From Flavobacteriaceae bacterium UBA7302 (GTDB lineage: Bacteria; Bacteroidota; Bacteroidia; Flavobacteriales; Flavobacteriaceae): 64,000 nt of DNA. The stretch is taken from positions 62,001 to 126,000 of the forward strand of contig DKQS01000002.1 of assembly GCA_002471825.1 (NCBI GenBank), read 5' to 3'. The position numbers and the translations under genes are program-made. Under the pieces are notes generated by a model. That model did not search any database and was not told the DNA's origin. It saw only the letters and a list, made by a program, of their open reading frames with translations. The first letter of the stretch is position 1. Every line of letters begins with the position of its first letter. Below, piece after piece: positions 1 to 8,204 of this stretch.

Positions 1-1859
1 TTCTGAATCTTTTTCTTCTGAGCTTCGGCTACTTTTTCTTTGATTTTGTATTCGCCACGGGGAGTAATGAAGTCAGACAATCGTGCGCGAAGTACATCCT
101 TAGGTAACCCTAAGAATTCGCGGATCTGAGTATTTCCTTCCTCTAAGTAAATAATCGGTACTTCAAACCAAAGTCTCGGATTTTCAATGATGGATAGCAA
201 TACCTGACTCGGTTTCATTCCCTTGAAATCTTCGGTCTGTGCTACTTTTCGAACTACCTCAGAAGCGAAGGTATGGGCTGGTTTCATTCGACCACCAGCA
301 TCTTGAATAACCAAACGGCTAAACTTTTCGGCATGCTCTACAGAAACCATATTGGCTTGTAGAATGGAATCAATTTGAAAATCAGAAATTCTTTGACTGT
401 TATGGTCTTGGTGTTGGGCAAAACCAATTGACATAAAGAGTAAGAAAGCAATGGCCGATAAGGTCGCTTTCTTCTTTCTAATTTTTTTCAAGCTCTTACG
501 CAAGTCGTCAAAACGAGTCTTTGGTGCGAATAGAATGCTGATCATTCCGATGTATAAGAACGAATAACCCAAGTAGGTGATAAAAGTTCCCAAAAAGTCG
601 TGATTCACCGATAAATGCGTCTCCTCCGTTGGCCCTGATAAGTCGTAACTCGATTGGAAGAATTTGTATCCGCGGTGATCTAGTATATGATTCATATAGA
701 TTCGATAATCAAAAGTCTCCTCCGGATCAATCACCGTCACTTCACTTGCATAAGAAGCGGCACTTTCTGAACCTGGGTATTTTTCTAATTGAAAATCGTT
801 GAGCTTCACGCTAAATGGCGTTTCCAGTAACTTGGCACCGTACCACATTCTAAAGTTCAAATCGCCAATCGAAAAGTTCTTGGCGTTGTCACTTACATAT
901 TGTCCTCCTGTTAATTCCACTCGCTTGGTACCAGTTTCCGTAGAAACGTCTAATACAATTACGTCTAAGGCCTGGTCGCTCTTGGGTCCGCGAATCATTT
1001 GCATGCTTCCCTTTCCAGGGTATTGAGGAACTACAAAAGGCAATCCGGCGACATTGTACAAGGATCGAAGTTTGAAATCTTGCACCACCTCTTTTTCAAC
1101 AGTGCCTTTATCCATAGTGGCCATTACCTGAAAGTTTCCGTCACTTTTGGTTAGGATTTTTAAGGAATCGTTACGCTTAAAAATATTGATGGTGGCATTC
1201 TTTTCTTCGGTGTCATAACCCACTAGAATGTTGTGAATGTTCTGAATGGTACCACGTTTTATATAGTGTTCGTGTCGTGAACCTCCCGAAGATTCTACTA
1301 GGAACAAAAACTCCTCGCCGTTTTCGTCGGCTATGAATTTATTTTCGGCCCAAGGAATGTAGTCAACTAGTTCAATTTTATAGTCTTGCCCTTTAAAGTC
1401 GTCTTCGACAGCCCAAGAATTTGATCCCCACGCAGATAGTACAATCGGATCGTGTTTGGTTTTTTGAACCTGACCATCATCTACGACTGTATTTACGTAG
1501 GTGGTTTCTGATAAGAATTGATTGGTCGTCTCGCCCTCATTGATCAGCATGATGCCCTCGTAACCCACATAGCGGGTAATGGCTGCACCTAAGATGATGA
1601 AGATGAATGCTAGGTGAAACATCAATACGGGCCATTTCTCTTTTCGAAGCAATCGATATCTGAAAATATTTCCTGTGAAATTGATCACAAACAATCCCAT
1701 GATTCCTTCAAACCACCATGAATTGTAAATCAAAGCTTTTGCCGTCTGGGTACCAAAATCATTTTCGATAAAGGTGGCAATTCCCATAGCAATGGCGAAT
1801 GCAAAAAATAACACGGCCATTAGGCGGGTAGAGAAGAGAAATTCGAGGTACTTTTTCAT
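1..1859 (-). CDS. Cytochrome c biogenesis protein, ResB/CcsA-type (partial)
   Basis: An open frame without a stop runs from the ATG at 1859 off the left edge of the window (619 codons visible), so only the N-terminal part is present. The N-terminus starts MKKYLEFLFSTRLMAVLFFA and has several hydrophobic segments within the first 120 residues. A long hydrophilic region rich in beta strands follows, as in the periplasmic domain of ResB (Ccs1). In Bacteroidota ResB is usually fused to CcsA in one protein of about 1000 residues that delivers and attaches haem to c-type cytochromes; the fusion itself is inferred because that half lies outside the window. A promoter-like element lies just upstream at 1886-1917, divergent from the ATP-grasp cluster. 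Confidence 0.8.
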   Translation of the reverse strand, partial: MKKYLEFLFSTRLMAVLFFAFAIAMGIATFIENDFGTQTAKALIYNSWWFEGIMGLFVINFTGNIFRYRLLRKEKWPVLMFHLAFIFIILGAAITRYVGYEGIMLINEGETTNQFLSETTYVNTVVDDGQVQKTKHDPIVLSAWGSNSWAVEDDFKGQDYKIELVDYIPWAENKFIADENGEEFLFLVESSGGSRHEHYIKRGTIQNIHNILVGYDTEEKNATINIFKRNDSLKILTKSDGNFQVMATMDKGTVEKEVVQDFKLRSLYNVAGLPFVVPQYPGKGSMQMIRGPKSDQALDVIVLDVSTETGTKRVELTGGQYVSDNAKNFSIGDLNFRMWYGAKLLETPFSVKLNDFQLEKYPGSESAASYASEVTVIDPEETFDYRIYMNHILDHRGYKFFQSSYDLSGPTEETHLSVNHDFLGTFITYLGYSFLYIGMISILFAPKTRFDDLRKSLKKIRKKKATLSAIAFLLFMSIGFAQHQDHNSQRISDFQIDSILQANMVSVEHAEKFSRLVIQDAGGRMKPAHTFASEVVRKVAQTEDFKGMKPSQVLLSIIENPRLWFEVPIIYLEEGNTQIREFLGLPKDVLRARLSDFITPRGEYKIKEKVAEAQKKKIQ

Positions 1860-1885
1860 AAAAACATCATCTGTAAAAACTCACG

Positions 1886-1917
1886 CAAAAATAAGGATTC
1901 GACCTCGTTTTTTTAAA
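1886..1917 (-). promoter_or_regulatory. Putative promoter of the cytochrome c biogenesis gene
   Basis: On the minus strand a TATTTTTG box (1886-1893) matches the Bacteroidota -7 consensus TAnnTTTG exactly. A TTTA box about 20 bp upstream (1914-1917) is one mismatch from the -33 TTTG. The box lies about 27 bp before the ATG at 1859. The call rests on motif matching only. Confidence 0.45.
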
Positions 1918-1931
1918 CTTTACAAGCACAT

Positions 1932-1962
1932 TTTGATGCTTTTAAGAATTTCTTTAGTTTTG
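1932..1962 (+). promoter_or_regulatory. Consensus Bacteroidota promoter of the ATP-grasp/GNAT cluster
   Basis: TTTG at 1932-1935, a 19-bp spacer, then TAGTTTTG at 1955-1962. Both boxes match the -33/-7 consensus used by the Bacteroidota primary sigma factor and the spacing is ideal. Transcription would start around 1966-1970, on top of the first ATG (1970), so the mRNA is probably leaderless or nearly so. Confidence 0.65.
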
Positions 1963-1969
1963 AGTGCAG

Positions 1970-2545
1970 ATGCTTCAAGAGAAAATAATTTCCCCCGAGT
2001 TTACCCTAAGGTATTACCAACAATTTCCCGATGATATTCAGGCTATCAAAACCAAAGCTTTTCAGCATAGTATTTTAACCCAATCGGCTCAGAAATTGGA
2101 TGATGAAGGTGTCAAATGTGGATTGTTTTTTAAAGGCGAATTTTTAGCAGGATTAACCATAACAGCAAATCTTAAAGTTGTTGAAGACTGGTCAAGGAAC
2201 GCTATTCAAATGAGAGGTCCCTACAGTTTCTTTATGCGTGGTTTTCAAAATGAAGTATATAAGAATGGTGCTGGTTTGAATGGACTTTTTCTAGCGATTC
2301 TTTCATCTATCCAAAGCGAGGTTGCCTATTACACTTCAGTGAGACCAAAGAATAATCGAATCAAAGAGTTTTTAGCGTTTTCAGGGTTCCTAGCAAAGAG
2401 TTCTTTTGATTCATATCATACACAAATAACAAAAATCGAATTGGAATTGTTTGAATTCGATGCTACTCATTTTATAAAAATTAATGAAAAAAGAGAAACG
2501 ATTATTTCTGTCTTACGCCAAAGATTACAGGAATTGGCAAGCTAG
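1970..2545 (+). CDS. GNAT-fold acyltransferase-like protein of the ATP-grasp cluster
   Basis: A protein of 191 residues from the ATG at 1970; a GTG at 1964 in the same frame is possible, but the promoter places the mRNA start close to 1970. The part ending in TSVRPKNNRIKEFLAFSGF resembles the C-terminal strand and helix of GNAT acyltransferases, where an Asn-rich turn precedes a G-F ending. No clear acetyl-CoA pyrophosphate loop is visible, so the fold is only a tentative call. It is the first gene of a run of seven on the plus strand. Its last 62 bases overlap the next gene in another frame, so the two are probably translated in a coupled way. It may acylate an amine of the product built by the neighbouring ligases. 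Confidence 0.5.
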   Translation: MLQEKIISPEFTLRYYQQFPDDIQAIKTKAFQHSILTQSAQKLDDEGVKCGLFFKGEFLAGLTITANLKVVEDWSRNAIQMRGPYSFFMRGFQNEVYKNGAGLNGLFLAILSSIQSEVAYYTSVRPKNNRIKEFLAFSGFLAKSSFDSYHTQITKIELELFEFDATHFIKINEKRETIISVLRQRLQELAS

Positions 2546-3353
2546 ACTTGATGCTATTTCTGTTGCTGCGAAGAAACTTGGAATCCAAGTTATAATACTT
2601 GAGGAATCTCAGTTTGACTATTCTACTTGGTTGGATATGGATATCACGTCAGATGACATGTACTACAATGTCACACCTTTAAACCATGAAATTGAAAACA
2701 TCTTCATTGAAAAGGGAGCGACTACGATGTTTCAACACCCGAATTCTCGGAATCATATTTTTTCAAGTCACCAGTTTGATATTGCATTGATCAATGCGAA
2801 TATTCCTACTCCAAAAACCATTTTAAAAGGAACTAATGATCGAGACCTACTAGAGAAATATATTGATTATCTAAATGGGTTTCCCTTGATAGTAAAAGCA
2901 ACTGCAGGAACCTTAGGAATTGGCGTTATCAAGATTGAAACCTTGGAGGGCTTGTATTCGACCACGGATTATTTGATGTCACAGAAAGTGCATTTTCAGT
3001 TAAAAGAATTTGTGAATAATGAGGGTTCTGTTAGGGCTATAGTGTTGGGGAATAAGGTTTTGGGTACGTTTATGAGGAATAATATAAAGGATGATTTTCG
3101 ATGTAGTGCACCTGGTTTGGTATCTGATTATTCTGATTTTGAAATGGATGATGAATTAGAGGAAATCCTACTTAAGCTTCCCAAATTGGTGAACTATGAT
3201 TTTCTGGGCGTTGATATCGTTCAAGACGGATTAGGCAATTATTATGTGCTAGAAATAAACTACCCGAATGATTTTACGATTCCAGCCTCCGTAATGAAGA
3301 TCGATATTGGGAAGGCAATTGTAGATTTTTTAGTCGAAAAATCTACATCATGA
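2484..3353 (+). CDS. RimK-like ATP-grasp ligase
   Basis: A protein of 289 residues. The central part has the ATP-grasp signature: FPLIVKATAGTLGIGVIKIE as nucleotide-binding strand and glycine-rich loop, LKEFVNNEGSVRAIVLGNKV as middle strand, and FLGVDIVQDGLGNYYVLEIN near the end, whose Asp, Glu and Asn are the expected Mg-ATP ligands. This order matches RimK and MvdD-type ligases, which join a carboxylate to an amine through an acyl phosphate. The start overlaps the preceding gene by 62 bases; the next in-frame Met lies far inside, so the overlap seems real. The end overlaps the next ATP-grasp gene by 4 bases (ATGA). No precursor peptide gene is visible nearby, so a small-molecule substrate is more likely than a graspetide. 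The substrate is unknown. Confidence 0.8.
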   Translation: MKKEKRLFLSYAKDYRNWQARLDAISVAAKKLGIQVIILEESQFDYSTWLDMDITSDDMYYNVTPLNHEIENIFIEKGATTMFQHPNSRNHIFSSHQFDIALINANIPTPKTILKGTNDRDLLEKYIDYLNGFPLIVKATAGTLGIGVIKIETLEGLYSTTDYLMSQKVHFQLKEFVNNEGSVRAIVLGNKVLGTFMRNNIKDDFRCSAPGLVSDYSDFEMDDELEEILLKLPKLVNYDFLGVDIVQDGLGNYYVLEINYPNDFTIPASVMKIDIGKAIVDFLVEKSTS

Positions 3354-4327
3354 TATTTACTCCCATAAAAGGATATGAACATCTTGTTGCGAGTACTCAA
3401 CTATTGATTGAAGAAGTATTTGCCAGAGGAGGTCGCGTCGAAATATTAGACAATCGAATGAATCATTTACTGATTCATTTGAATAATCAAGCCTTTCCAG
3501 TTGTTGGAACTACTTATATTCAGAACACTTCACTTTTAAATTACATTGTTTGCAACGATAAAGTCCTGTGTAAAAAGGAACTTTTAAGATTTGGTTTTGA
3601 TACGTCAAATTATCAAGTAATCAAGGCATTAGAGGAAGTAGAGCACATCCAATTGAACTATCCATTGGTGGTTAAGCCCTTGGATGAAAATCACGGTAGG
3701 GGAGTTGTAACCAATATTGTAAATAGTGCGCAATTAATAAAGGTGGTGAAGGAAAGTCTTCTATTGCATTCCGTGCTTCTTATCGAAGAACAAATTCAGG
3801 GCGATGAGTATCGTTTTTTGGTGATAGATCATCAATTAATAGGAGTTATCAAAAGAATTCCGGCTAATCTTATGGGTGATGGCAAACATTCGTTCAGAGA
3901 ACTTTTTGATCAAAAAAATGAAGGAAGGGGAACTGATTATAAATTCCCGCTGATGAAAATCCAAGAAAGCCTTTTTACGAATTATTTGAAGAGCAACGGT
4001 CTAAATGATGATGATGTGCCTAAAGTTGGTGAGGTTCATTTTTTGACCTCCGTGAGTAATTTGAAGTTGGGCGGAGATAGTATGGATGTCACCGATGAAA
4101 TCCCTATTTTTTTTAAAGAATTGGCTACATCGATTACCAAAAAATTCAACTTACCCATTGCGGGAATTGATATAATTATTCCGAATACAAATGCTGAAGA
4201 ATATTCGGTTATTGAGATTAATGAAAGGCCTATGACGAGCATGCATAGTTATCCGTTTAAAGGGAAGAACCGAAATGCGGAGAAATATTTATTGGATGTA
4301 ATTCTAAAAGTAAATAAGGAAAGATGA
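3350..4327 (+). CDS. GshF/CphA-like ATP-grasp ligase
   Basis: A protein of 325 residues. YPLVVKPLDENHGRGVVTNI is the ATP-binding strand and loop of the glutathione-synthetase domain of GshF and of cyanophycin synthetase. EYRFLVIDHQLIGVIKRIPA followed by NLMGDGKHS is the typical middle block of that subfamily, and VIEINERPMTSMHSYPFKG carries the Mg ligands Glu and Asn and the following His and Gly. Relatives add an amino acid to a dipeptide or to a growing chain. The gene overlaps both neighbours by 4 bases (ATGA at each end), so three ligase and transferase genes are translated as one unit. Two ATP-grasp enzymes in series suggest two successive amide bonds; this is inference. Confidence 0.82.
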   Translation: MIFTPIKGYEHLVASTQLLIEEVFARGGRVEILDNRMNHLLIHLNNQAFPVVGTTYIQNTSLLNYIVCNDKVLCKKELLRFGFDTSNYQVIKALEEVEHIQLNYPLVVKPLDENHGRGVVTNIVNSAQLIKVVKESLLLHSVLLIEEQIQGDEYRFLVIDHQLIGVIKRIPANLMGDGKHSFRELFDQKNEGRGTDYKFPLMKIQESLFTNYLKSNGLNDDDVPKVGEVHFLTSVSNLKLGGDSMDVTDEIPIFFKELATSITKKFNLPIAGIDIIIPNTNAEEYSVIEINERPMTSMHSYPFKGKNRNAEKYLLDVILKVNKER

Positions 4328-4848
4328 AACTAGCTTTCGCCCAGTCATCGGATATACCTAGAATCTTAGAGATCATGAATTATTGGTTGAACGTTCCTTC
4401 CAAAGAAAGCGGCTTTCTATTTGGAGTGCCTTTTACCGAAGAAGAGCTACAACTAATGATTGAAGAAAAAGCAGTTTTTGTGGCTAGAATTGAAGATGAA
4501 ATACAAGGATATTTTTTGTTTGACGAGGTAACGCGGAATGAAACTACTCAAATGAATAAAAACCTTTTGGATAAGGTCTATTCAAAATCCTTGTTCGGAT
4601 TTGAAAAAGAGGCTTTGATTCCACGTGGTTCCGTTGCCGTTGCTCCAGATTGTCAAGAGAATATTTCAAAGGATTTGATGGATTTTTTCAAAGAGAATTA
4701 CCAAGGTTCAAAAAAGGCCATGTTTTCAATCGTGGCAATAGACAATCCAAATATCCATGTCCATATTCGAAATGGAGTGGAAGTGGTGTTACAGGACGAG
4801 AAGTACTATTATGTTTTATATAGATTAGGAAAAACTAAAAACAAGTAA
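4324..4848 (+). CDS. GNAT family N-acetyltransferase
   Basis: A protein of 174 residues. It opens with MKLAFAQSSDIPRILEIMNY, the usual first strand and helix of GNAT enzymes. VFVARIEDEIQGYFLFDEV is the central pair of strands, and PRGSVAVAPDCQENISKDLM fits the acetyl-CoA binding strand and helix, although the canonical Q/RxxGxG/A loop is degenerate. The end, with HIRNGVEVVLQDEKYYYVLY, is a typical GNAT C-terminus. It is coupled by ATGA to the upstream ATP-grasp gene. Probably an N-acyltransferase acting on the cluster's product, or a tailoring or self-protection enzyme; substrate unknown. Confidence 0.7.
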   Translation: MKLAFAQSSDIPRILEIMNYWLNVPSKESGFLFGVPFTEEELQLMIEEKAVFVARIEDEIQGYFLFDEVTRNETTQMNKNLLDKVYSKSLFGFEKEALIPRGSVAVAPDCQENISKDLMDFFKENYQGSKKAMFSIVAIDNPNIHVHIRNGVEVVLQDEKYYYVLYRLGKTKNK

Positions 4849-4858
4849 GTTTGTTGCG

Positions 4859-5371
4859 ATGCAGCTCCAAGAAATAAAATATCAAAGATTTCAAAAAGAA
4901 ATTACCAACCTTCGCCAATTAGCCTGGGGGTCAGAGATAAAGCCTTATCCATTTAATAAGGTAATTTTCGATGAGCTTGATAAAAATGATAAAACCAAGC
5001 ATTGGGGTGTTTTTCATGAAAATGAACTAGTTGGTACTTGTCGTCTTTCAGTTCTTAGTTCTATTGATGAGCTTCCTTATTCTGAACTGTTTTCAGGGTT
5101 AGACCTTGCACCTTTTACGAATTTTGCCTTTTATTCAAGATTGGTTATTCACCCAGATTTCAGGGGTCGAGGATTGGCAAACCAATTGGATGAGGTTAGA
5201 ATACAAACCATTAAAAATCTCGATATTAAACTTACTATTGCAACTGCAAGGGATTGGCGTTTGCATTATCTCCAAAAGGAGGGATGGAAACTCGTAAAAA
5301 AAATTGACCAGTACTTTGTGGACAAATACAAACTGAGTAATACATCCATTTTAAAACTAAGTTATGACTAA
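4859..5371 (+). CDS. GNAT family N-acetyltransferase
   Basis: A protein of 170 residues with a good GNAT signature: FYSRLVIHPDFRGRGLANQL contains the strand-4 VHPxxRGxGLA motif that binds the acetyl-CoA pyrophosphate. HWGVFHENELVGTCRLSVL is the preceding strand pair, and the end has the usual LxKEGW turn. It starts 10 bp after the previous stop and overlaps the exporter gene downstream by 8 bp. Of the three GNAT-like proteins of the cluster this one has the best preserved cofactor loop. Its role in the pathway is inferred from context only. Confidence 0.82.
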   Translation: MQLQEIKYQRFQKEITNLRQLAWGSEIKPYPFNKVIFDELDKNDKTKHWGVFHENELVGTCRLSVLSSIDELPYSELFSGLDLAPFTNFAFYSRLVIHPDFRGRGLANQLDEVRIQTIKNLDIKLTIATARDWRLHYLQKEGWKLVKKIDQYFVDKYKLSNTSILKLSYD

Positions 5372-6248
5372 AATCGAAAGTGTTAAGTCAATTTATTTAT
5401 TCGTTTTATTGGTTTGCCTAATTACTGGAATTCAGTTGTTTGTGGAGGAGTTAACCGAAATAGGACTTCTTGGAACACAAATTTTATTCTGGTTGAGTTG
5501 CTTTAATATTATTTACGTGTTGGTTAAGAATCTCATCACAAAATCTTCCTTTACGCCAAAGGATCCAAAGGGGCAATTCTACCGGTTTTTCTTTGTTGGT
5601 ATTAGCATGATATGTTTATTTTCATCCTTTGAATTTATTTCTGCTGCCTCATTCAGTACACTCTCTCGAATTGATATTCCGATTATCATTTTAATTACTG
5701 CCATCTCTTTAAAGCAGTCCAAAAGGAAAATATATTTATCAGTTTTAGTACTTTTTGTCGTCGCTTTTATTTTATTCGAAAGTCAGGAAGTAGATGAAGA
5801 TTTTTTGGGATATATGTTAGTGATTTTTGGTGTTTTTGGAAATGTATTGAATACTTTGTTGAAGAAACGTATGTCTACCACGGAGTCATTGGAAATGATC
5901 ATTCTAGTAGGTTCCGCGAGTGCTTTGGTTTGGTGTTCAGGATGGATGGCCTATAAAGGAGTGTCTCCTTTTACGATAAAAAGCATTTATGTTTTTGAGA
6001 TTGTGGCGTTAAGTGTCATGAATTTGACTCTCAATTATTTATTAATTCACCTGTTTAAACGGCATAGTGCAGAGGCAGTTCGTTTTCCATATATCATTGC
6101 CGCGGTTTTGACCATGGTTTTAGAAATGGTTATCGAACAAAAGTTTTTTAGCTGGATTCTGATTTCGACCAACTTGGTCCTGCTTTCACTAATTGCTTTA
6201 TTAGTATGGAAACGAGATCAAAAGGTACTACAAGAAGAAATAATCTAG
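5364..6248 (+). CDS. EamA/DMT-superfamily transporter
   Basis: A protein of 294 residues with about ten hydrophobic segments spread evenly over its length, and the two-fold repeat arrangement of EamA (drug/metabolite transporter) proteins. FEFISAASFSTLSRIDIPII is the typical region after the third segment. Members export amino acids, amino-acid derivatives and small drugs across the inner membrane. The start overlaps the upstream GNAT gene by 8 bp, so transport is expressed in step with the ligases. The natural reading is export of the product or removal of a toxic intermediate. The substrate cannot be read from sequence. Confidence 0.8.
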   Translation: MTKIESVKSIYLFVLLVCLITGIQLFVEELTEIGLLGTQILFWLSCFNIIYVLVKNLITKSSFTPKDPKGQFYRFFFVGISMICLFSSFEFISAASFSTLSRIDIPIIILITAISLKQSKRKIYLSVLVLFVVAFILFESQEVDEDFLGYMLVIFGVFGNVLNTLLKKRMSTTESLEMIILVGSASALVWCSGWMAYKGVSPFTIKSIYVFEIVALSVMNLTLNYLLIHLFKRHSAEAVRFPYIIAAVLTMVLEMVIEQKFFSWILISTNLVLLSLIALLVWKRDQKVLQEEII

Positions 6249-6255
6249 TTGTGCT

Positions 6256-6738
6256 ATGAATAGCATTTATGATGACTTAGAATACAAGAATGAAGACAAA
6301 GAACAATTGTCTCAAGAGCTGATGCAATCTTTTTCTTTTGACTTCTCCCTTTGTAAAGTATGGGCACATGGAGAATCCATTGTGAACATAGCCATCAATG
6401 CCAGAATGATTGGTACTTGTACTGATGGTCAACTTGATGTTCGATTTGAGAATTTTGAGCTTCCAGAGTATGTCAACCCTACATTTTCATTCAAGATATT
6501 TTCTTTGGGAGGATATTACCACCTTTGGGTAGCCAATGAGGACATGCAATATTTTATTGATCAAAATCCATCGAAAGAACCGATGTTTTTAGGACTTTAT
6601 TTTATCGATGGTGAACTTTCTTATATCAATTTGAACATCCACGACCCTGCCGTACTGGTAGATTTTTATTCGGAAAACGCCATAGAAAAGATCAATGCCA
6701 AGTTTGATGTGGATTTAAAGACCATGAGAGAGTGGTAA
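6256..6738 (+). CDS. Unknown protein at the end of the ATP-grasp cluster
   Basis: A soluble, acidic protein of 160 residues, not recognised. It has no signal peptide, membrane segment or clear motif. It begins 7 bp after the exporter stop and no terminator separates them, so it is probably the last gene of the same transcript. The next gene is convergent and ends only 4 bp away. It may belong to the pathway or just be a passenger. Confidence 0.55.
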   Translation: MNSIYDDLEYKNEDKEQLSQELMQSFSFDFSLCKVWAHGESIVNIAINARMIGTCTDGQLDVRFENFELPEYVNPTFSFKIFSLGGYYHLWVANEDMQYFIDQNPSKEPMFLGLYFIDGELSYINLNIHDPAVLVDFYSENAIEKINAKFDVDLKTMREW

Positions 6739-6742
6739 CTGC

Positions 6743-8179
6743 TTATTTTTTATTTGGAATTGGTGGAGGTCCATCGGGAACAATGGCCTCATAAACAGCA
6801 TCTCCTTTTCGTTCTTTGTATTCTGCCTTCACTTTGGCGACCATTTCTTTGTTCTCGAATAAGTCCAACATCGTCATGCTCATCGCTTTTGCAGCATATA
6901 CCATTCCTTTATGACCAATACTCATTCCGCCACAGGCAACAACCGCCCATGAATGCCATGGTGTGTCTTTGGGTGCCGTGGTTACTCGTAAATTGATATT
7001 CGCTACATTCCAGCTCACATCGCCAACATCGGTACTTCCACCACCTGGATTTTCACGCGTGGCAAGCAACGGACTAATTTTGGAGTCCATTCCGACCAAT
7101 GGTTTTTTGGTCACTTCTTGAATTTTCTTTCCGAAGGCAATTTCGTCTTCGGTATAGGTAATGGGTCCAAGTAATTCCAAATTGTTTTGCATGATTTCTC
7201 CACCTGCACGATTGACAAGTACTTCGTAGATTCCCGAAATCAAGGATACTTTATAATCCACATTGGCTAAGATGGCTGCACCTTTGGCCATTTCCATCAC
7301 ACGTTCGTAAACAGGCATCATTCCCTTTCGATTTGTATCTCGAATTCGTACCCAAACTCTTGAATAATCTGGGACAACATTCACTACTTGTCCGCCATCT
7401 TGAATGTGGTAATGCATTCGAACAGTTGGTTTTACATGTTCACGGTAATAGTTGATTCCTGCTGTATACAGTTCCAATGCATCTGAAGCAGATCTTCCAT
7501 TCCACGGATCAGCAGCTGCATGTGCAGCTTGACCAAAAAATTCTACTTTAAAATCTACCAATGCCAATGAGCTTTGTACATCCGATTCAGTTACCGCCGC
7601 TGGGTGCCAACTAATGTTGACATCCACATCATCCCATAATCCCGCTTTCACCATCCAGATTTTTCCGAAGAATTTCTCTTCAGACGGTGTTCCAAAGAAC
7701 TTTACTGTTCCTTTGATTTTTCCTGCTTCAATCAACTCTTTTACAGCGATGGCCGCTCCCAAGCTTCCGGCGCCAAACAGGTTATGTCCGCAACCATGTC
7801 CGGCTGCTCCTGCTTTCAAAGGGCTTTTGGTAGGTTGTGCCTTTTGTGAAATCCCTGGTAGTGCATCAAATTCGCCAAGCACCGAAATAACAGGTTTACC
7901 AGATCCGTAGGTTGCTACAAATGCCGTCGGAATTTCCGCTACACCGCGTTCCACTTTGAATCCCTGAGCTTCCGCATAATCGGCCAAGATTTTAGCCGAT
8001 TGGGTTTCTTCAAAAGCCGTTTCTGCATGTGCCCAAATTTCATCACTTATTTTTATGAGTTCCTTTTTGTGTTTTTCAACGGAGGCTAGTAAGGCTTTTT
8101 TGTTTTTCGATAGCTTTTTTTGTCCGTAACTCGCGGATACCATCAATAGGCATAGCGCAAAAAGGAATACATTTTTCAT
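6743..8179 (-). CDS. Exported M20-family amidohydrolase (AbgB-like)
   Basis: A protein of 478 residues with a signal peptide (hydrophobic residues 3-17, cleavage probably after SYGQ at 20). GHGCGHN at about 127-133 and the Glu pair in GTPSEEKF (167-168) are the metal and catalytic residues of M20D peptidases. FFGQAAHAAADPWNGRSA begins the dimerisation or lid domain. The sequence resembles AbgB, which releases p-aminobenzoate from p-aminobenzoyl-glutamate, and the wider amino-acid amide hydrolases. It starts 25 bp after the stop of the methylmalonyl-CoA mutase large subunit, so it is probably co-transcribed with it. It ends 4 bp from the convergent ATP-grasp cluster. Its periplasmic or outer location sets it apart from cytosolic AbgB. 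Confidence 0.82.
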   Translation of the reverse strand: MKNVFLFALCLLMVSASYGQKKLSKNKKALLASVEKHKKELIKISDEIWAHAETAFEETQSAKILADYAEAQGFKVERGVAEIPTAFVATYGSGKPVISVLGEFDALPGISQKAQPTKSPLKAGAAGHGCGHNLFGAGSLGAAIAVKELIEAGKIKGTVKFFGTPSEEKFFGKIWMVKAGLWDDVDVNISWHPAAVTESDVQSSLALVDFKVEFFGQAAHAAADPWNGRSASDALELYTAGINYYREHVKPTVRMHYHIQDGGQVVNVVPDYSRVWVRIRDTNRKGMMPVYERVMEMAKGAAILANVDYKVSLISGIYEVLVNRAGGEIMQNNLELLGPITYTEDEIAFGKKIQEVTKKPLVGMDSKISPLLATRENPGGGSTDVGDVSWNVANINLRVTTAPKDTPWHSWAVVACGGMSIGHKGMVYAAKAMSMTMLDLFENKEMVAKVKAEYKERKGDAVYEAIVPDGPPPIPNKK

Positions 8180-8204
8180 ATGAGTTGGTTTGGTTTAGTT
8201 CATT

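Noticed and set aside
2484..2545. Frameshift that splits a single GNAT-ATP-grasp fusion
   Set aside because: Both frames have plausible complete domains and the second has a reasonable ATG; a natural overlap explains it equally well.
1..6738. Graspetide precursor peptide near the ATP-grasp genes
   Set aside because: No short frame with a leader and an acidic or repeated core was found beside the two ligases; the short plus-strand frames here are antisense to the cytochrome gene.
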